Shown: one piece after another, positions 23,497-36,115 of the stretch
Layout of the letters: each line of letters opens with the position of its first letter
Position numbering within the stretch: position 1 is the first letter of the stretch
DNA from: Fagopyrum homotropicum
Taxonomy: Eukaryota; Streptophyta; Magnoliopsida; Caryophyllales; Polygonaceae
Assembly: GCA_033239125.1 (NCBI GenBank)
Contig: BSWB01000005.1
Coordinates: 17,041,447-17,105,446, forward strand
Direction: 5' to 3'
DNA: 64,000 nt
Program-made: the position numbers and the translations under genes
The notes under the pieces: model-generated
Database searches by the model: none
Told to the model about the DNA's origin: nothing
Seen by the model: only the letters and a program-made list of their open reading frames with translations

Positions 23497-26189
23497 CTAG
23501 GTTGACAACAATGTGAATCTTCTAAAGACCGAATAAGGAATAAACGGAACCCCACGGGTTCTAAGTTTTCGTTTTCAAAATCACATGCATGAGTCGGGGT
23601 AGAATGTACGGACCACCACTCCTTCGCGGATCTCAGCAGCTTAGTTTGTTGGATTTTGATATGTTAATATATGTATATATAGATATGAATATAAGGTTTG
23701 TAATTATGCATGATGGAATTGATGTGTATCTTTGTGATTGTAGTTGCTTGATGGACGTGATTTATATGTACAGTTATATATGTGGACTATAGTACATGTT
23801 TGGATCTTGTATTGTTGTAATGGAATGCCGGATATGTTATATTATTAGTTATGTGGACATAGGAGTTATATAGTCTTATATACATATTCTTATATATATA
23901 GTTATATATACCTATACATATGGTATGCTAGTATTATATTAGTAGTGGTGGACCTTATAGTTAAGATGATAGGAAGCTATCATCGCCCTTGGACAAACGC
24001 CTTGTTGAGGATTGGATATGACGTAAACGAAGGACAACCAAGTGAAAGGAAAACTCGAGACAACTAAAGAGAAATCGAGAGAGAGAGAGAGAGACAATAC
24101 AAGTAACGGGAGCAACATTAAAGTGTAGAAGTGGTTCTAACGAAGCTATGATTGAATGACAACGAGACCAATGGAGATAATGAACTTAAGTTCTTCAAGA
24201 AGACACGTGGACAACTAAGATGCGAATCGAGAAGGAGATGAATACATTCTAAGAAGGTTAAATGTGGTATTCCATTAAGATGAGAAATTTTCTTGAGACG
24301 CTCCTAAGCATTAGAGTCAAGATGAGAAGAGTGAGCGAACCTTTTGCGAAAGATTTAAGATGTCGTAAGTTAAGCTTACGAGGCACCAATAAGTGAAGTG
24401 TCAACATCAAGGTGGTCAGGAGAACAAGGGCATGGTTGGGTTTCACATGGAGTTGACCGGTTTCCGTTATGACGATAAGGCTAAGTGATGCCAAGAAGAA
24501 AGAAGTGTGAGTATATGTTGGTCCCGAGAGGATGAGAGACGCAACAAGAAGCTCCTATTGATGGAGAAACTTGAGATACCAATCTAGAGAAACATGAACG
24601 GACGATATATGAGGCTAGAATTTTGGTGAAGGTATACTTGAAGGACAATATGGAATAATGGTTAAGCCTATGAAAGAGGGGTTATACGAAATAATAAAGC
24701 CAAGAAGATATGGTTACCTTATGAGGAAAGGAAGCGTAGAATGAAGAGGGGATGAGTAAACAAGACTATGGGGAAATAGAGGATCGGCAACAAGATCTTA
24801 AAGGATTCATGGTGGATCAATGTCAATGGTAAGGAAGTACATCAACGGAAGTGCATTTGTCTGAATTAAATAATGTCCAAGGAGTTCGAGCAAGTAGATA
24901 TTACAGACCTAGGTGGAGGATGGAGATGACCCTGTGCAACCTTCTTGGTCATGAGAATGACCTGGAGTAGAAGTTTTAAGGTTTGATCAGGGTAAAGGGA
25001 ATTAGCAGATCAAGAGGAAGGTGAAATTTTCATGGGTTGTAGTGCGTGGACGGTAGTATAATATGAGGACGCATAGTATGTTCGTCTAATGAAATGGATG
25101 GTATGTTTCGCGAGCAAAAGCTGAGTCAGGTGTTTCAAACTCGCACGGAAGAGCCACAATGACTATGGCGTGAAAGGAAGGACCTAGATTACGGCAACGC
25201 TACAAGCTTAGAGTTTATGATGTTAGTACCTGAAGATGTAATGAGTAGATATTTCAGTGGTTTTGGATAGGGAATTTCTTCTAACATTTTCCACGGGCCT
25301 GAAGTTGTTCATGGAATACTGAGAGATGAATAATGTGACCAACAAGAGTAAGAGAAGACCGAAGTGTTGAAGTTTGATGTCGACAAGAGATGTACAAAAA
25401 GTATATGGAAGGTGGAGGTTAGAACCTCTACCGTCGGATCGACGTTACATAAGGAAAGTGAAGTATAAATTCCTACACCTACTTGAAGAAATGATGTCTA
25501 TGGTGAAAGCTTATGTTGAATACGAAGAGCTCCTCCCATATGTTGGGATGTCGCATAAAGTGAAGAAGATAAGGTCATATGTTGAAGCACGGTTAAGTCC
25601 AGCAGATTGGACCCTTATGCTTGCACAAAAGTGAGAAACCTTAGAAGAGTATTACAATCATTCCATCAAAGAGGGAATATGAGATTAAGTTAAAGGAATA
25701 CTTAAATAAGGACACAAGAGTCAAAAGACTCAAGCAAAATTTTCCAATTCAAGAAAAGACGAATATTTGGAGGAAGACGGTCAACATTGTAGCTAGAGAT
25801 GGAACAATACACGTGTTTAAAGGGCATCACCCCAACATATAAGGGTAGATCATTAGTATCATGACCACCTCCCAAGTTTTAAGACAAGGTTGTGTCGGTG
25901 TTATGTTGTAGGACAAAATAAAGAAAGACGAAAATCAAGATATCATGGATTCCAATGCGTCAGAATGTGGAATTTTGCCACTAAGGTTGAACTTGACGCA
26001 CCTCCGGCATCAAAGGCGCAATATAGGATGGGGAAGATATGTGAGTCGAAGAAGCATTTGACGACCAGTTGCAAGGACTTGTTTATAAAGGTTCATTAGA
26101 ACCAATGCACGGCCATAGAGAACACCAGACGTCATCTTGAACTCTTGATTTGAAATTCATATTGGAATATATCTTAAACTCTTGATTTG

Positions 26190-26670
26190 AAGTTGTTATG
26201 GAGAACACCAATTTGCAAAACAAAAGAAGAGGTGGTTATCTCCATTTGTATATCGATTACAGTGAGCCGAGCAAGATAACAACGAAGAACCAAGTATCAC
26301 TCACCACGGATAGAGGATCTACCCGACCAGTTGCAAGGGTCGGTAGTCTCTTCTAAGAATATTCTAAGGTCTAATTGCCACCAATTGAGAACTTGAGATT
26401 GAATTTTGTAAATACTGCATTCCGGACAGACCAGGGCCACTACAAGTTGAAGTGATTGCTTATGGGCTTACTAATGCCCCGGATAAGATACTTAGGTCTA
26501 CTCTCGAAGAAGAGAGAAGCTGTATGACAAGTTGTCTCAGGATGGCAACCCCGAAGGATGTGAAAGAAGTTGCAAGCTTTCTTGGATGTGCCGGTCATTC
26601 TCGGATATGGGGAGAGATCCTCCAAGTAACAGCAACAATGGCTAACCTTCTTTGGAAGACAAAGGAGTTT
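26190..26670 (+). pseudogene. RT and RT-RNase H linker remnant in A4
   Basis: Broken frames show a decayed YREL-like segment, LTNAPDKI, and then a better preserved linker reading ATPKDVKEVASFLGCAGHS, which is the segment that joins RT to RNase H in gypsy pol. No YxDD box. The remnant is slightly more complete than in A1. Confidence 0.75.
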
Positions 26671-29413
26671 TGAAAATGGACAAGGGTCATAAGAGTTGTT
26701 AAGAGTTAATAAAAGAATCGTTGGGCAATTGTTTTGACATTGCCTCGAGGTATGATGGATTTGGTGTTTTACAAATGATTCTTCAAGACAAGGTCTGGGT
26801 TAAGTACTAATGTAAAAGTGAGAAGTAACAACATACATGCCTTGTTAGTAGAAGTAGTGGGAAGTAAAGTACTCGCTTCTTTACTTGGAGCGTGCAACGA
26901 TTATTGAGGAAACGTAACATCAAAGTTTGGTTTGATAAGAACCAAAGCCAACAGTGTAAATTGGAAGATTGATCTTCTTTGTTAGAGACTTGCAAAGAAG
27001 AAACATATGGAAATGATGTATAGAGAAAGACCCGAGAAGGATGTTAAGTTCCGTTTTACGGACCTTTTTGAGAGATGAGAACAAGTAAGTTGTGTTTACA
27101 GATTGGTGTTACCACCAAGAGTGGAGAGTGTTTTCTGATGTGTCTATTATACCAATCATGAGAGTATATACATTACTAGAGTTATGATGTTAGTCGTGAT
27201 GATCTAGTGGCAGACGAGGAGCCGATGAGGCTACCGGGAGGACATGGTATAGTATCTTTGGTTGAGTTTGACGTTGATCTAGCAACATCGTTAGAATCGG
27301 CGGGTTAGACCCAGTTCTTCCCTTAAGTTGGTTGTGTCTATGTGTGATGTTATGTGTAGTTTGTGTTGTGTGCAGGAATCTGCTTTATAACTTGATATAT
27401 CTTGCGCTCCTAGTTTGAGTAGATGATGTGTTTAGATTAAAAGGTTTAAGCCTTCTTAGTTTGAGATTTCATACCTCGGCCTTAGGGACCGAGAAGTTCG
27501 ACGCATAGCAAGTTTCGGGACGAAACTTGTTTTTAGGGGGATCTAATGTAACACCCCGTTTGTTGGGAGCGTTTTTGATAGTTTTGTTTTTCCCGGCTTT
27601 TATCGATATTATAAATAGCTTAATATATTTGGCGAGTATTTCTATGTCGTAATTTAAATTATTGTATTATTATCAAGAATATTTTTGCGAGAACGACTTT
27701 TATATTGTAAATGATATTGTACGAGTATATTTATATACTTGACATATACACATATTCCGTATCTTATCTGAGAATGGTTTTTGATTCGAAAATTCCGTTC
27801 CAAACACTTTGACCGAGTCCATTCTACTAACTCTTTTTCCTTTTCTTTAATTTAATTTTTTATTTGTTTATTGTTTTATTTTTTTTCCTTGCTATCCTTT
27901 CCCAGCCGGTGAGAACCCGGACCCCTCGTTTCTTGCCTGTGTGCCACCCATGCTATTGGTCTAACCCCATAGCTTCAGCTAGCCTGTGCCTACCCCTTGG
28001 CTACCCGACCTGTCAGTGACCCTTATCTGTTTTCATCCGCCCTCTCCCTGCTTCGATCACCTCACTACCCTCTCTCCCTCTAAGCTGCTTGTCTCTCTGA
28101 TTTCACTCAGCTCTAGCCTCCTCTGTTTCACCCATCTCCTCAAACCCGAAGAAACGCCTCGTTGCTGCCGGAATCGGGGAGAAACGCCATGCCTTTGACC
28201 TCTTCCCCCTCCTCTCTTGCTGTCGGAACCACTGTGCCGTCTCAGTCACCAGGAGAGTTGCCTTCAAATTGTCCCCTTCCGCCCATATGAGCCTGGAGCA
28301 GCCCCGCCTTCGCCATGTGAGAAGAGCCTTGCTTCCTGCGCAGCCCTCACCCCCACCAGGAAGTCAATACCGGAGACTTGGAGCCTCGCCGCTACCGGAG
28401 CCGCCCACGCAGTCTCGAGCAATCTGCTTCTTCCCTACAACTTGCTTCTTCAACCGTTTGCTGATGGAGTCGATTCCTTCCCACACCGGAAAGGTTGTAC
28501 CGCCTCGCTGTGCCACCAAGTGACCACCGGAGGGAGCCCATCGGAGCCTCCCTTCCCCAGCCCTGCTTCGACTTGCAAGGAGCCATGGCTGCCGGCTTGC
28601 GCCGCCTATGCCTTCCTTTTCCTGCCAGCCCTGCGCGTATAACCCAGCGAGAAGGAAAGAAAAACCCTTTTGGGTTAATTTTAATTTGGACCCCTTTATT
28701 ATGGTATAATTACATTTTGGCCCGGCTGATTTAAACAATTACTGATTGTACCCCTTGCTTTACTTTGAATTTGCAGTTTTGACCCATATTTCTAGATTGT
28801 TGCATTTATGCCTTATGTTGGGTAAATTTCAGAAAATGCCCCAAGGCTTAATTAAGGATGATGGCCCGTATTTATGGAATTGTATGATTTGCCCCGGAAG
28901 ACGTGTTTACGGGTTTTAAACTTGAGTTTTACTTCGAGTTATATTCTTATATTTATATACACTATATTTTATGCCCTTGTGATAATAATTTGGGTTTATG
29001 GCTCGAAGTTGTAAATTGCGGTTTTATGAGCAAGTTTTAGAATTTCATATTTTGCCCTGGAAGGGTTATTACGGATTTTAACGTGGGCTTTTAGAATCGA
29101 GTTTCCTTAGATTATATATGTTACTTATTCCGTTCAAATTTAGCTTATAAGCTAAATTTGTTTAGTTTGATGCTAGATTCGGAAGCGCCCCGATAAAGGC
29201 CTAACGAGTCCAAGTCGACATCCGTTGAAACGACTTCCGTCTTTTGAAGTCGTGTGAGTATTCTTTCCCCTCGATCTAGTTATGTTAAGTTTTAGTATCA
29301 TGCTAGGATGGATCTAGCATAACTTAGAGTTAATGCCAAGTAGTGGCTTTGAACCTAGGTGAGTTTCGAGGATTTGATATTGTTTGATGGATTGATGTTG
29401 ATTCCAAGCTTGA

Positions 29414-32400
29414 TGTAATACCCGAAAAATTTTAATTTCCATTTAATACCAATCGAATCGATTTTGATCCGCCAACCTTTATTCTTTTTAAATAAATAAA
29501 AAAAATTGTAAATTCTATCATTTTATGTGACCTTAATACACATAAAATGATAAATTATGTAACCCGTATAATAATTCCGTTTTTATTAAAAACCGAAGAG
29601 TAGTTCTGTGCGAGTAACGAATTATTCTTTCAGCATTTTCTTGTTCTTATTTTGGTGAGCAGATCATTAGTTTAAGCCCAGTGTTCCAGCCCAGCCCATA
29701 ACTACCTTAACCCTAATTATCTAACCTAATATAACGTTAATCTAATCTAACCTAGACTAATCGGCAATCTTACTCTCTCCTCCGCCTTCCTCTATGAGGC
29801 TACGTGCCGCAACAACCCTCACCAGCAAAACAAGGCGTCCGAACCAGCGATCCGACAACGAGCTCTGCAGCAGCACCGCGGCCACCGAGATTCTTGCCGC
29901 CGGTTTGGTCGACCACCAGGTGAAACACCTTCCCTCTCTACTTTTTTTTCCTTCCTCTCTATCTTCGGGCATCACCAGCTAGAAGGCTGACCTTGGGTTC
30001 AAACAGCAGCAACATTAGGACGCTGGCGGGTGCTACATAGGGCCGATCGACACAGTGACGAGGTTCCTCATTCGCTGCAGTAGGTGAGTCCTCGTCTCCT
30101 TTCCCTCTGCTCCCCCTTCTGTTCCTGTGCTAATTGGAAGATTGAGTCTCTTCTGGGTCCTGCAGTAGCTAGCCAAGAAAGAGGGGGGGGTGCAACCTTG
30201 GAGTGCAAACGAGCTGGCCTAGAACCTCTGCTACGACTTGGGTGTAAGGCAAAGTCTCAGCCTTGTTGGGCATGCAAGCAAGCGAGCCAACCGGGATTCA
30301 CATAGCTGGGAATCGGATCTCAATCTGTTGGTTAGTATTCTCTGTAACCTCCTATTAGTAAGGTAGTAGTGCAGTGGAGGTTGATTTGTTGTTCCAAATC
30401 ATAACCAGTAGGAATGAACTTCAAAAGTTAGTAGTACAAGATAAGCAATTAGGGAAGGGGTGTGTGTAGCTGTCACTTTGGTTTGAACATAGGATGTGTG
30501 GGAATGGATTTAAATTGTCCAGAATAAGTAACAGTGAGTTTTGAACCCAAAAATCCCATGAACTCCTTACCCAGATTTTTATCTAGTGCTCTTAAACTTT
30601 CAAGTTGGAAAATAAATTTCGTTACCTTAGGATGAACATCCACCGTTGAATTTTTGATATGTTGTAGATGTAGTTATGTAGTTTACTGTGTTAGAATTTG
30701 GGAGAAATTTAACGGTCGGATTAGAACTTATAAGGACTCAAAGTAGGACAATTGGGCTGTTTTTTTTTCAGCAGAGGAAAATTGACTAAGTATGGGATTT
30801 TCAGCTTTCATTCCAACTTTAGAGATTTATGGGAGAGTTATGAATAAGTAATTGTGAGAGATATTTACCCCTACGTTTAGTATAAATATCATAGAGGATC
30901 TAGGATTTATTTCGGAATTTTTATAGCCTTATCCAAGCGGCGTATATGAACCCAAAATCAAGCTTTAACGACTATGGTGTAAATTAAGAATGTTGGATAA
31001 CTCTTATAAAACCTTACTAAACCTTTCTATGAAAATTAGGTTTAGGACATAGGTCCTAGAAGAAATTAGTAAAATAAATGATAGACTTTTTCGGAGTTTC
31101 GGGACCAGGGGTAAAATAGTCTTTTTACCTTAAGAGAGCCTTTTCCGTAATCTCTCTTCATGAGATTATAAATCTTATAAGTTTATAACTTCTAAGAGTT
31201 TAGGGATGTGATTTTGATCCACATGCCTTGTTTGACAGGCGTTTGAGTACCACGAGTACGGACCGAGTTGAGATGTGTTTGAGTGGGATTTGATTCAGGT
31301 AAGTCGTTGCGACTTACTTAGCTGGTTTCTGGATATTAGTTGGGTGATAATGGTTGTGTGTGTGCAATGTTTTTTATAACAATAACTTGTTAGGACGACC
31401 GTTGTTGTTATGTTTTAAGGCCCAAATGTATGTATAACGGGCCGTGACATCACTGCCCAGCTCTGCCGGGAGACTGGGAGGTTCTCTATACCCAGACCAT
31501 ACACGTACACGGTGAGATGCATCGGATCCACTCCTGATGGGTACACGGGGCGGAGGCGAGGTTTGGGAATCCCTCGTGTCACAAAATAAGTATCATTAGT
31601 AATAGTGAATGACTTAAATGAAGATAATAAATGGATTGTTTGAAAGCATGATGAGTGTTTATTATTTTATGTGTGTGTGTGCTATTATTATTATCCTAAT
31701 GTTTAGATAATTAGCTAATGGTTGTTTTGTTGTGTTTTTAGATTTACCGCAGGTTAGAACATCAACTGAGAGATTCGGAAGTAGTGGTCAGCCGGGTCTC
31801 CGTACTCCTTAGAGTGAATGTTTGGGTTGTTGCTTTGTTGTTCTTTCCTCTTGTGAAGACATTTAGTCTTTTCCATAGTTTAAGTATTATAGGTTGTTAG
31901 ACTTTGTTGCATTCATCCTGTTAAAAATACATTTTTACGAATTTCGGTTTTTCTTATTTGTGTCTTGTTGCAAGATCCTTGTAATATTGTTGTCAAACTG
32001 AGGTCGGGACCCATTGTGAGGTCCTAACCAGTAATGCTCCGAGTTATGAGAATTCGGGGTGTTACAACATTGTATCAGAGCTCTAGGTTGGCAACAATGG
32101 CACTTGAAATCTTCTGAAAGACCGAATAAGTAATTAAGCAGAACCCAAAAAGGGATCTGAGTTTTAAAATGGACTTTTTGTTTTCAAATGCATGCATAGT
32201 CTGGTTGGGAATAGAAAGTACGGCTGACCACCACTACTACCGCGGATCTTAGTATGCTTAGTATGGACTTTAAGTTGTTACTCTCTTTGGACTTATTAGC
32301 TTGGTTATAATGATAGGTGATGTAGATAAAGCATATGCCGAAGATTAGTAGAATTTATAGTTATAGTATGCCCTTAACGGAGATAACAGAATGAGATTCT

Positions 32401-32659
32401 CATTCAGTTGACATACCTACGTATAATTGAAGGGTTTCAACGTAAGGATAAGTATGCTCAGCTTATGACCATTAAGGTAGGCGAATGTCCAGGCAACTCC
32501 TTCGAACTTGTTAAGGAACGTTGAGACGGAAAAGTGAAGACTAAAAGACAACACCAACGATTATGACAAGAAGGGAACCCCGCGTCAACTCAATAGGACC
32601 AAATGAAGAAAATACATGAGAGTAGTTCCAGAAAAGCGTTTGATGACTGACAAATATAC
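29414..32659 (+). mobile_element. Element B1: 5' LTR and non-coding interior, 3' truncated
   Basis: LTR of 2653 bp (29414-32066, TGTAATACCCG to GTTACA) inserted into the 3' LTR of A4. The PBS at 32070-32081 has one change (TTGTATCAGAGC). The interior (to about 32659) carries the shared leader and then, unlike B', sequence resembling the group A non-coding interior (for example ATATGCTCA / GTATGCTCA followed by AGGCGAA). It ends against tandem-array spacer at about 32660 with a few bases of ambiguity. The LTR has a GC-rich block (29780-30300) and the GTAAGTC hairpin at 31299-31317. Confidence 0.75.
29516..29552 (+). other. 14-bp perfect hairpin near the start of the B1 LTR
   Basis: Left arm TATCATTTTATGTG (29516-29529), 9-nt loop, right arm exact complement (29539-29552). 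The B' 3' LTR keeps it with a 15-bp stem (42198-42234). Confidence 0.8.
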
Positions 32660-33624
32660 AAATTTGTTAGGATGATATAAGCACGTATATAGATTTTTCA
32701 AAAAAAAAAAGAATTCGTTGACAAAAAGAGGAAGAAAAAAACGAAGAAATAATTAGATAAAAAATTATTTTTTGTGTAATATTTTTGTGTTTTCCTATGC
32801 ATTGAAAAAAATAATTAAAAATAGAAACTTTTAAAATTAAAATTTAATTATCTTTCTTAATAGAGTACAATAATTTTAGCTTAATTACTCTAAAACCGTT
32901 GTTATAAGGTAAAAGAGTAACAAATTTATTATTTTGAATCATCTCTTTTTCTACAATCTGAGAATTATTTTGTGGTATTTCTCAATTTATACAAAGGTGT
33001 GGAGTGTGTTGTGTGCAAAGCGGTAGCGGTAGAGGTTGAGGCAGGAATATCCGTTAAGGTAGAGGCAATGGTAAAGTCTAGTTTAAATACAAACGCTCTG
33101 TGAGAGTATCTTAAAAAAAATAACGTTTGAGACACTAATAACTAAAAATACTTACAAAACACCCTTATGGCATTAAATTGCTAAATGTTATCTCTACTAA
33201 TATTGTTTTAGTATTTTCAAACGTAGGTGTAATTATCATGGAAACAACATGTTTTTTTATCCTCATAAGTATTAAATTGCTTGCTAGTAATGTTCTCTGT
33301 ATGTGTAGGGTATAAACATAATTTACCCTATTAGTATCTGTATAAATTTCCTTTTATTATATTTAATACTAAAGTCATTATGAGATTTCCTTGTTATATG
33401 TTTCAATTAGATATATTGTCACTAAAAGTTTTTTTTTTTTGTCATGGACTAAAGAGTTACAATATTATTTCGTAAATCGAAGCCACTATAGTTGGTGGAC
33501 ATTATGAGGCGACTAAAAATAGCACAAACTCAAGATTGAACATGATCTTGGACTATAAATCAACTTCATCAACTACTTCATCACAATCATCAAGGAAAAA
33601 ACGCTCTTACTCACAACCTTCGCC
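32660..33624 (+). repeat. Tandem-array spacer and promoter region of copy 3
   Basis: Same sequence as 11404-12306. It ends with the gene leader, including TATAAAT at 33554-33560, 71 bp before the ATG. No reading frame is supported in the spacer. Confidence 0.8.
33554..33560 (+). promoter_or_regulatory. TATA box of zinc-ribbon gene copy 3
   Basis: TATAAAT at the conserved distance from the only intact ATG of the array. A start of transcription about 30 bp downstream would give a leader of roughly 40 nt (inferred). Confidence 0.65.
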
Positions 33625-33867
33625 ATGAACCCCAACAACAATGTTAAGAGTGAAAAGGATTCTTCACCACCGCAACAAGGTGGTAGTCAACCCAAATCCT
33701 GCGAGAACCCGAGGGTTGAAGAATCCATTGGAGTGGAGGAGATAGAAGATATATTTGTGGTGATGGGCTGTGCTAGATGCCATATATATTGTATGGTATC
33801 TATGAAAGCCCCAAAGTGTGCACAATGCGGCTCCACAAACCTGATTGTTATTCCCCTAACGAAATAA
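33625..33867 (+). CDS. Small zinc-ribbon protein, GIR1-like (intact copy 3)
   Basis: An 80-codon single-exon frame, ATG 33625, TAA at 33865. Residues 1-40 are polar and probably disordered (NPNNN, SPPQQGG, then an acidic VEESIGVEEIED). Residues 43-72 hold a zinc ribbon: VVMGCARCHIYCM, then KCAQCGS, so two CxxC pairs separated by about a dozen residues, plus one extra Cys. The pattern of hydrophobics before GCxRC, a YxMxS stretch and PKCxxCxS resembles the C-terminus of plant GIR1/GIR2 (GL2-interacting repressors) and related small proteins. A role in transcriptional repression is therefore possible but inferred. This is the only copy of five without a break, and TATAAAT lies 71 bp upstream. 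The start is supported by conservation of this ATG in all copies. The protein is shorter than typical GIR proteins and I see no clear EAR motif. Confidence 0.65.
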   Translation: MNPNNNVKSEKDSSPPQQGGSQPKSCENPRVEESIGVEEIEDIFVVMGCARCHIYCMVSMKAPKCAQCGSTNLIVIPLTK

Positions 33868-36033
33868 TTAAGTGTTGTACGGCCCTCTTATGAAACGTGG
33901 TCCTTCCTTTGTTGCATCATTATTGCTTCATAACATCCTTATAATTTGGGGTCTTTAATTCATATATTTATTTCATGTCACATCTTTCATTGATATATCA
34001 AGAAGTGCTATGACACATGATATGTTTATCGTTTTAATTATTACTAAAAGTAGTTCTTTGTCATTTGAAATCAAGGGCCTTTTTTATTTATAGTTATCAT
34101 TTGAATCTACATCTATTGTTTATGTTGAGGTATATCGTCTCAACTAGTTATAATTGTAGCGTTTGTGCCCGTGATTATAAATTTGTAGTACCCAAAAACA
34201 TCACAAGCAAAAGGTAGTATTATCTTGGATCTCACCCTAAATAGGTTTCATTTTTATCGAACCGGTCTCAAACCGACTGAAGATATTTTCTTTTAACAAC
34301 CTTAAGCCTTAATTTTATTTTCAGATTATTTCATGTGAGTACATTTACCTTTATTGGATAAACATTTCATAGATAAGTTGTCATTATCCATTCACCTTTT
34401 CACCATTAGTTGTTTTCTACAAAACATGTTAGTAATTTATAGAGGCTTTCATGTATGAAATCCCACACCACTTTTTGACTATTATGTTAATGACACACTA
34501 GTATTGCTATCATTCGAGAAGGCTATCAAGTATACATACACATTCAACTAGGTTGTGATTGGAAAGTATCGATCTAGATCCCCTTGGCAGCTGCCAAGAA
34601 ATTAATTATTTAAATATCATACTATCAAAGTTGCATTTGCTAGTTTCCCAATAAGTGATTTGTAACCATGAATTTATCTTTATAAACTGGATACAAATAT
34701 TTTACGACTACAAAAATCATATGTACAAATGAAATCTAATATAGTGAAAGAAATAAGTATAACTATACTTCAGATTTTTTAAGGTTATGTTTTTTTTATA
34801 AATTTAAAATTCTCAACTGCTAAAAAGCGATCCAATTATGGTTTATCATAAGGTTATATTTTTACATTTTGTTTTGTATTTGTCAACTGTTGGTCATTAT
34901 TAAAAATGAGGCTTCATATAAACTATAAAAAGCTTTATTGTGACATTGTTCGTAAAACAAAACGACTTTATCTTGTTATCCTTTGACCAATCTTTTCTGT
35001 TGGTCCTCCAACCTATGTTATCCTTTGACTCGCTTAACCAACAAGATAATTTAGCATGTGAAAATCACCAAATTTTTTAGGATGATATAAGCACATATAT
35101 AGATTTTTCAAAGAAAAAAAGAATTCGTTGACAAAAAGAGGAAGAAAAAAACGAAGAAATAATTAGATAAAAAATTATTTATTGTGTAATATTTTTGTGT
35201 TTTTCTATGCATTGAAAAAAATAATTAAAAATAGGAACTTTTCAAATTAAATTTTTATTTATCTTTCTTAATAGAGTACAATAATTTTAGCTTAATTACT
35301 CTAAAACCGTTGTTATAAGGTATAAGAGTAACAAATTTATTATTTTGAATCATCTTTTTTCTACAATCTGAGAATTATTTTGTGGTATTTCCCAATTTAT
35401 ACAAAGGTTTGGAGTGTGTTGTGTGCAAAGCGGTAGCGGTAGAGGTTGAGGCAGGAATATCCGTTAAGGCAGAGGCAGTGGTAAAGTCTAGTTTAAATAC
35501 AAACGCTCTGTGAGAGTATCTTAAAAAAAATAACGTTTGAGACACTAATATCTAAAAATACTTACAAAACACCCTTATGGCATTAAATTGCTAAATGTTA
35601 TCTCTACTAATATTGTTTTAGTATCTTCAAACGTAGGTGTAATTATCATGGAAACAATATGTTTTTGATCCTCATAAGTATTAAATTGCTTGCCACTAAT
35701 GTTCTCTGTATGTGTAGGGTATAAACATAATTTACCCTATTATTATCTGTATAAAATTCCTTTTATTATATTTAATACTAAAGTCATTATGAGATTTCCT
35801 TGTTATATGTTTCAATTAAATATATTGTCACTAATAGTTTTGTTTTTTCTGTCATGGACTAAAGAGTTACAATATTATTTCGTAAATCGAAGCCAATATA
35901 GTTGGTGGACATTATGAGGCGACAAAAAATAGCACAAAGTCAAGATTGAACATGATCTTGGAATATAAATAAACTTCATCAACTACTTATCACAATCATC
36001 AAGGAAAAAATGCTCTTACTCACAAACTTCGCC
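33868..36033 (+). repeat. Tandem-array spacer between copies 3 and 4
   Basis: Full-length spacer, collinear with 10204-12306 plus the gene leader. It fixes the array period: copy 3 and copy 4 leaders are about 2410 bp apart. The copy 4 TATA region reads ATATAAATA (about 35962-35970). No supported frame; the 75-codon ORF at 35690 is not kept in the other spacers. Confidence 0.8.
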
Positions 36034-36115
36034 ATGAACCCCAACAACAATGTTAAGATTGAAAAGGATGCTTCAACACCGCAACAAGGTGGTTGTCAAC
36101 CCAAATCCAGCGAGA
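36034..36115 (+). pseudogene. Zinc-ribbon gene copy 4, truncated
   Basis: ATG at 36034 and the first 27 codons, with several substitutions (for example S to I and P to T). At 36115 it is cut by the middle of a group B LTR, so the zinc ribbon is absent. Confidence 0.8.

Larger units (their letters stand above)
23480..27546 (+). other. Interior of A4: non-coding leader and decayed pol traces
   Basis: Collinear with the A1 interior. It holds the conserved leader, a short (GA)n tract at 24072-24094, the MSMVKAYVEYEEL frame (starts 25494), an RT remnant (26190-26670) and an integrase end remnant (about 27180-27310, with an ADEEP segment). No gag or protease is recognised, as in A1. Confidence 0.7.
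20548..29413 (+). mobile_element. Element A4: both LTRs truncated, interior complete
   Basis: 5' LTR 20548-23479 lacks roughly its first 145 bp; the PBS is at 23484-23496; the interior is 23480-27546 (4067 bp); the polypurine tract is at 27530-27546; the 3' LTR 27547-29413 starts TGTAACACCCC and is cut at 29413 by element B1. The two LTRs match closely over their shared part. The interior has the same length and order as A1. Confidence 0.8.

Noticed and set aside
28217..28642. 140-codon frames in GC-rich LTR blocks (also 1001-1444, 17197-17619, 21163-21501)
   Set aside because: The two LTRs of the same element read different frames because of indels, and no domain is recognisable, so no protein is conserved.
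35690..35917. 75-codon hydrophobic ORF in array spacer
   Set aside because: Needs a non-ATG start and is not open in the equivalent spacers near 12030, 33290 and 55370.
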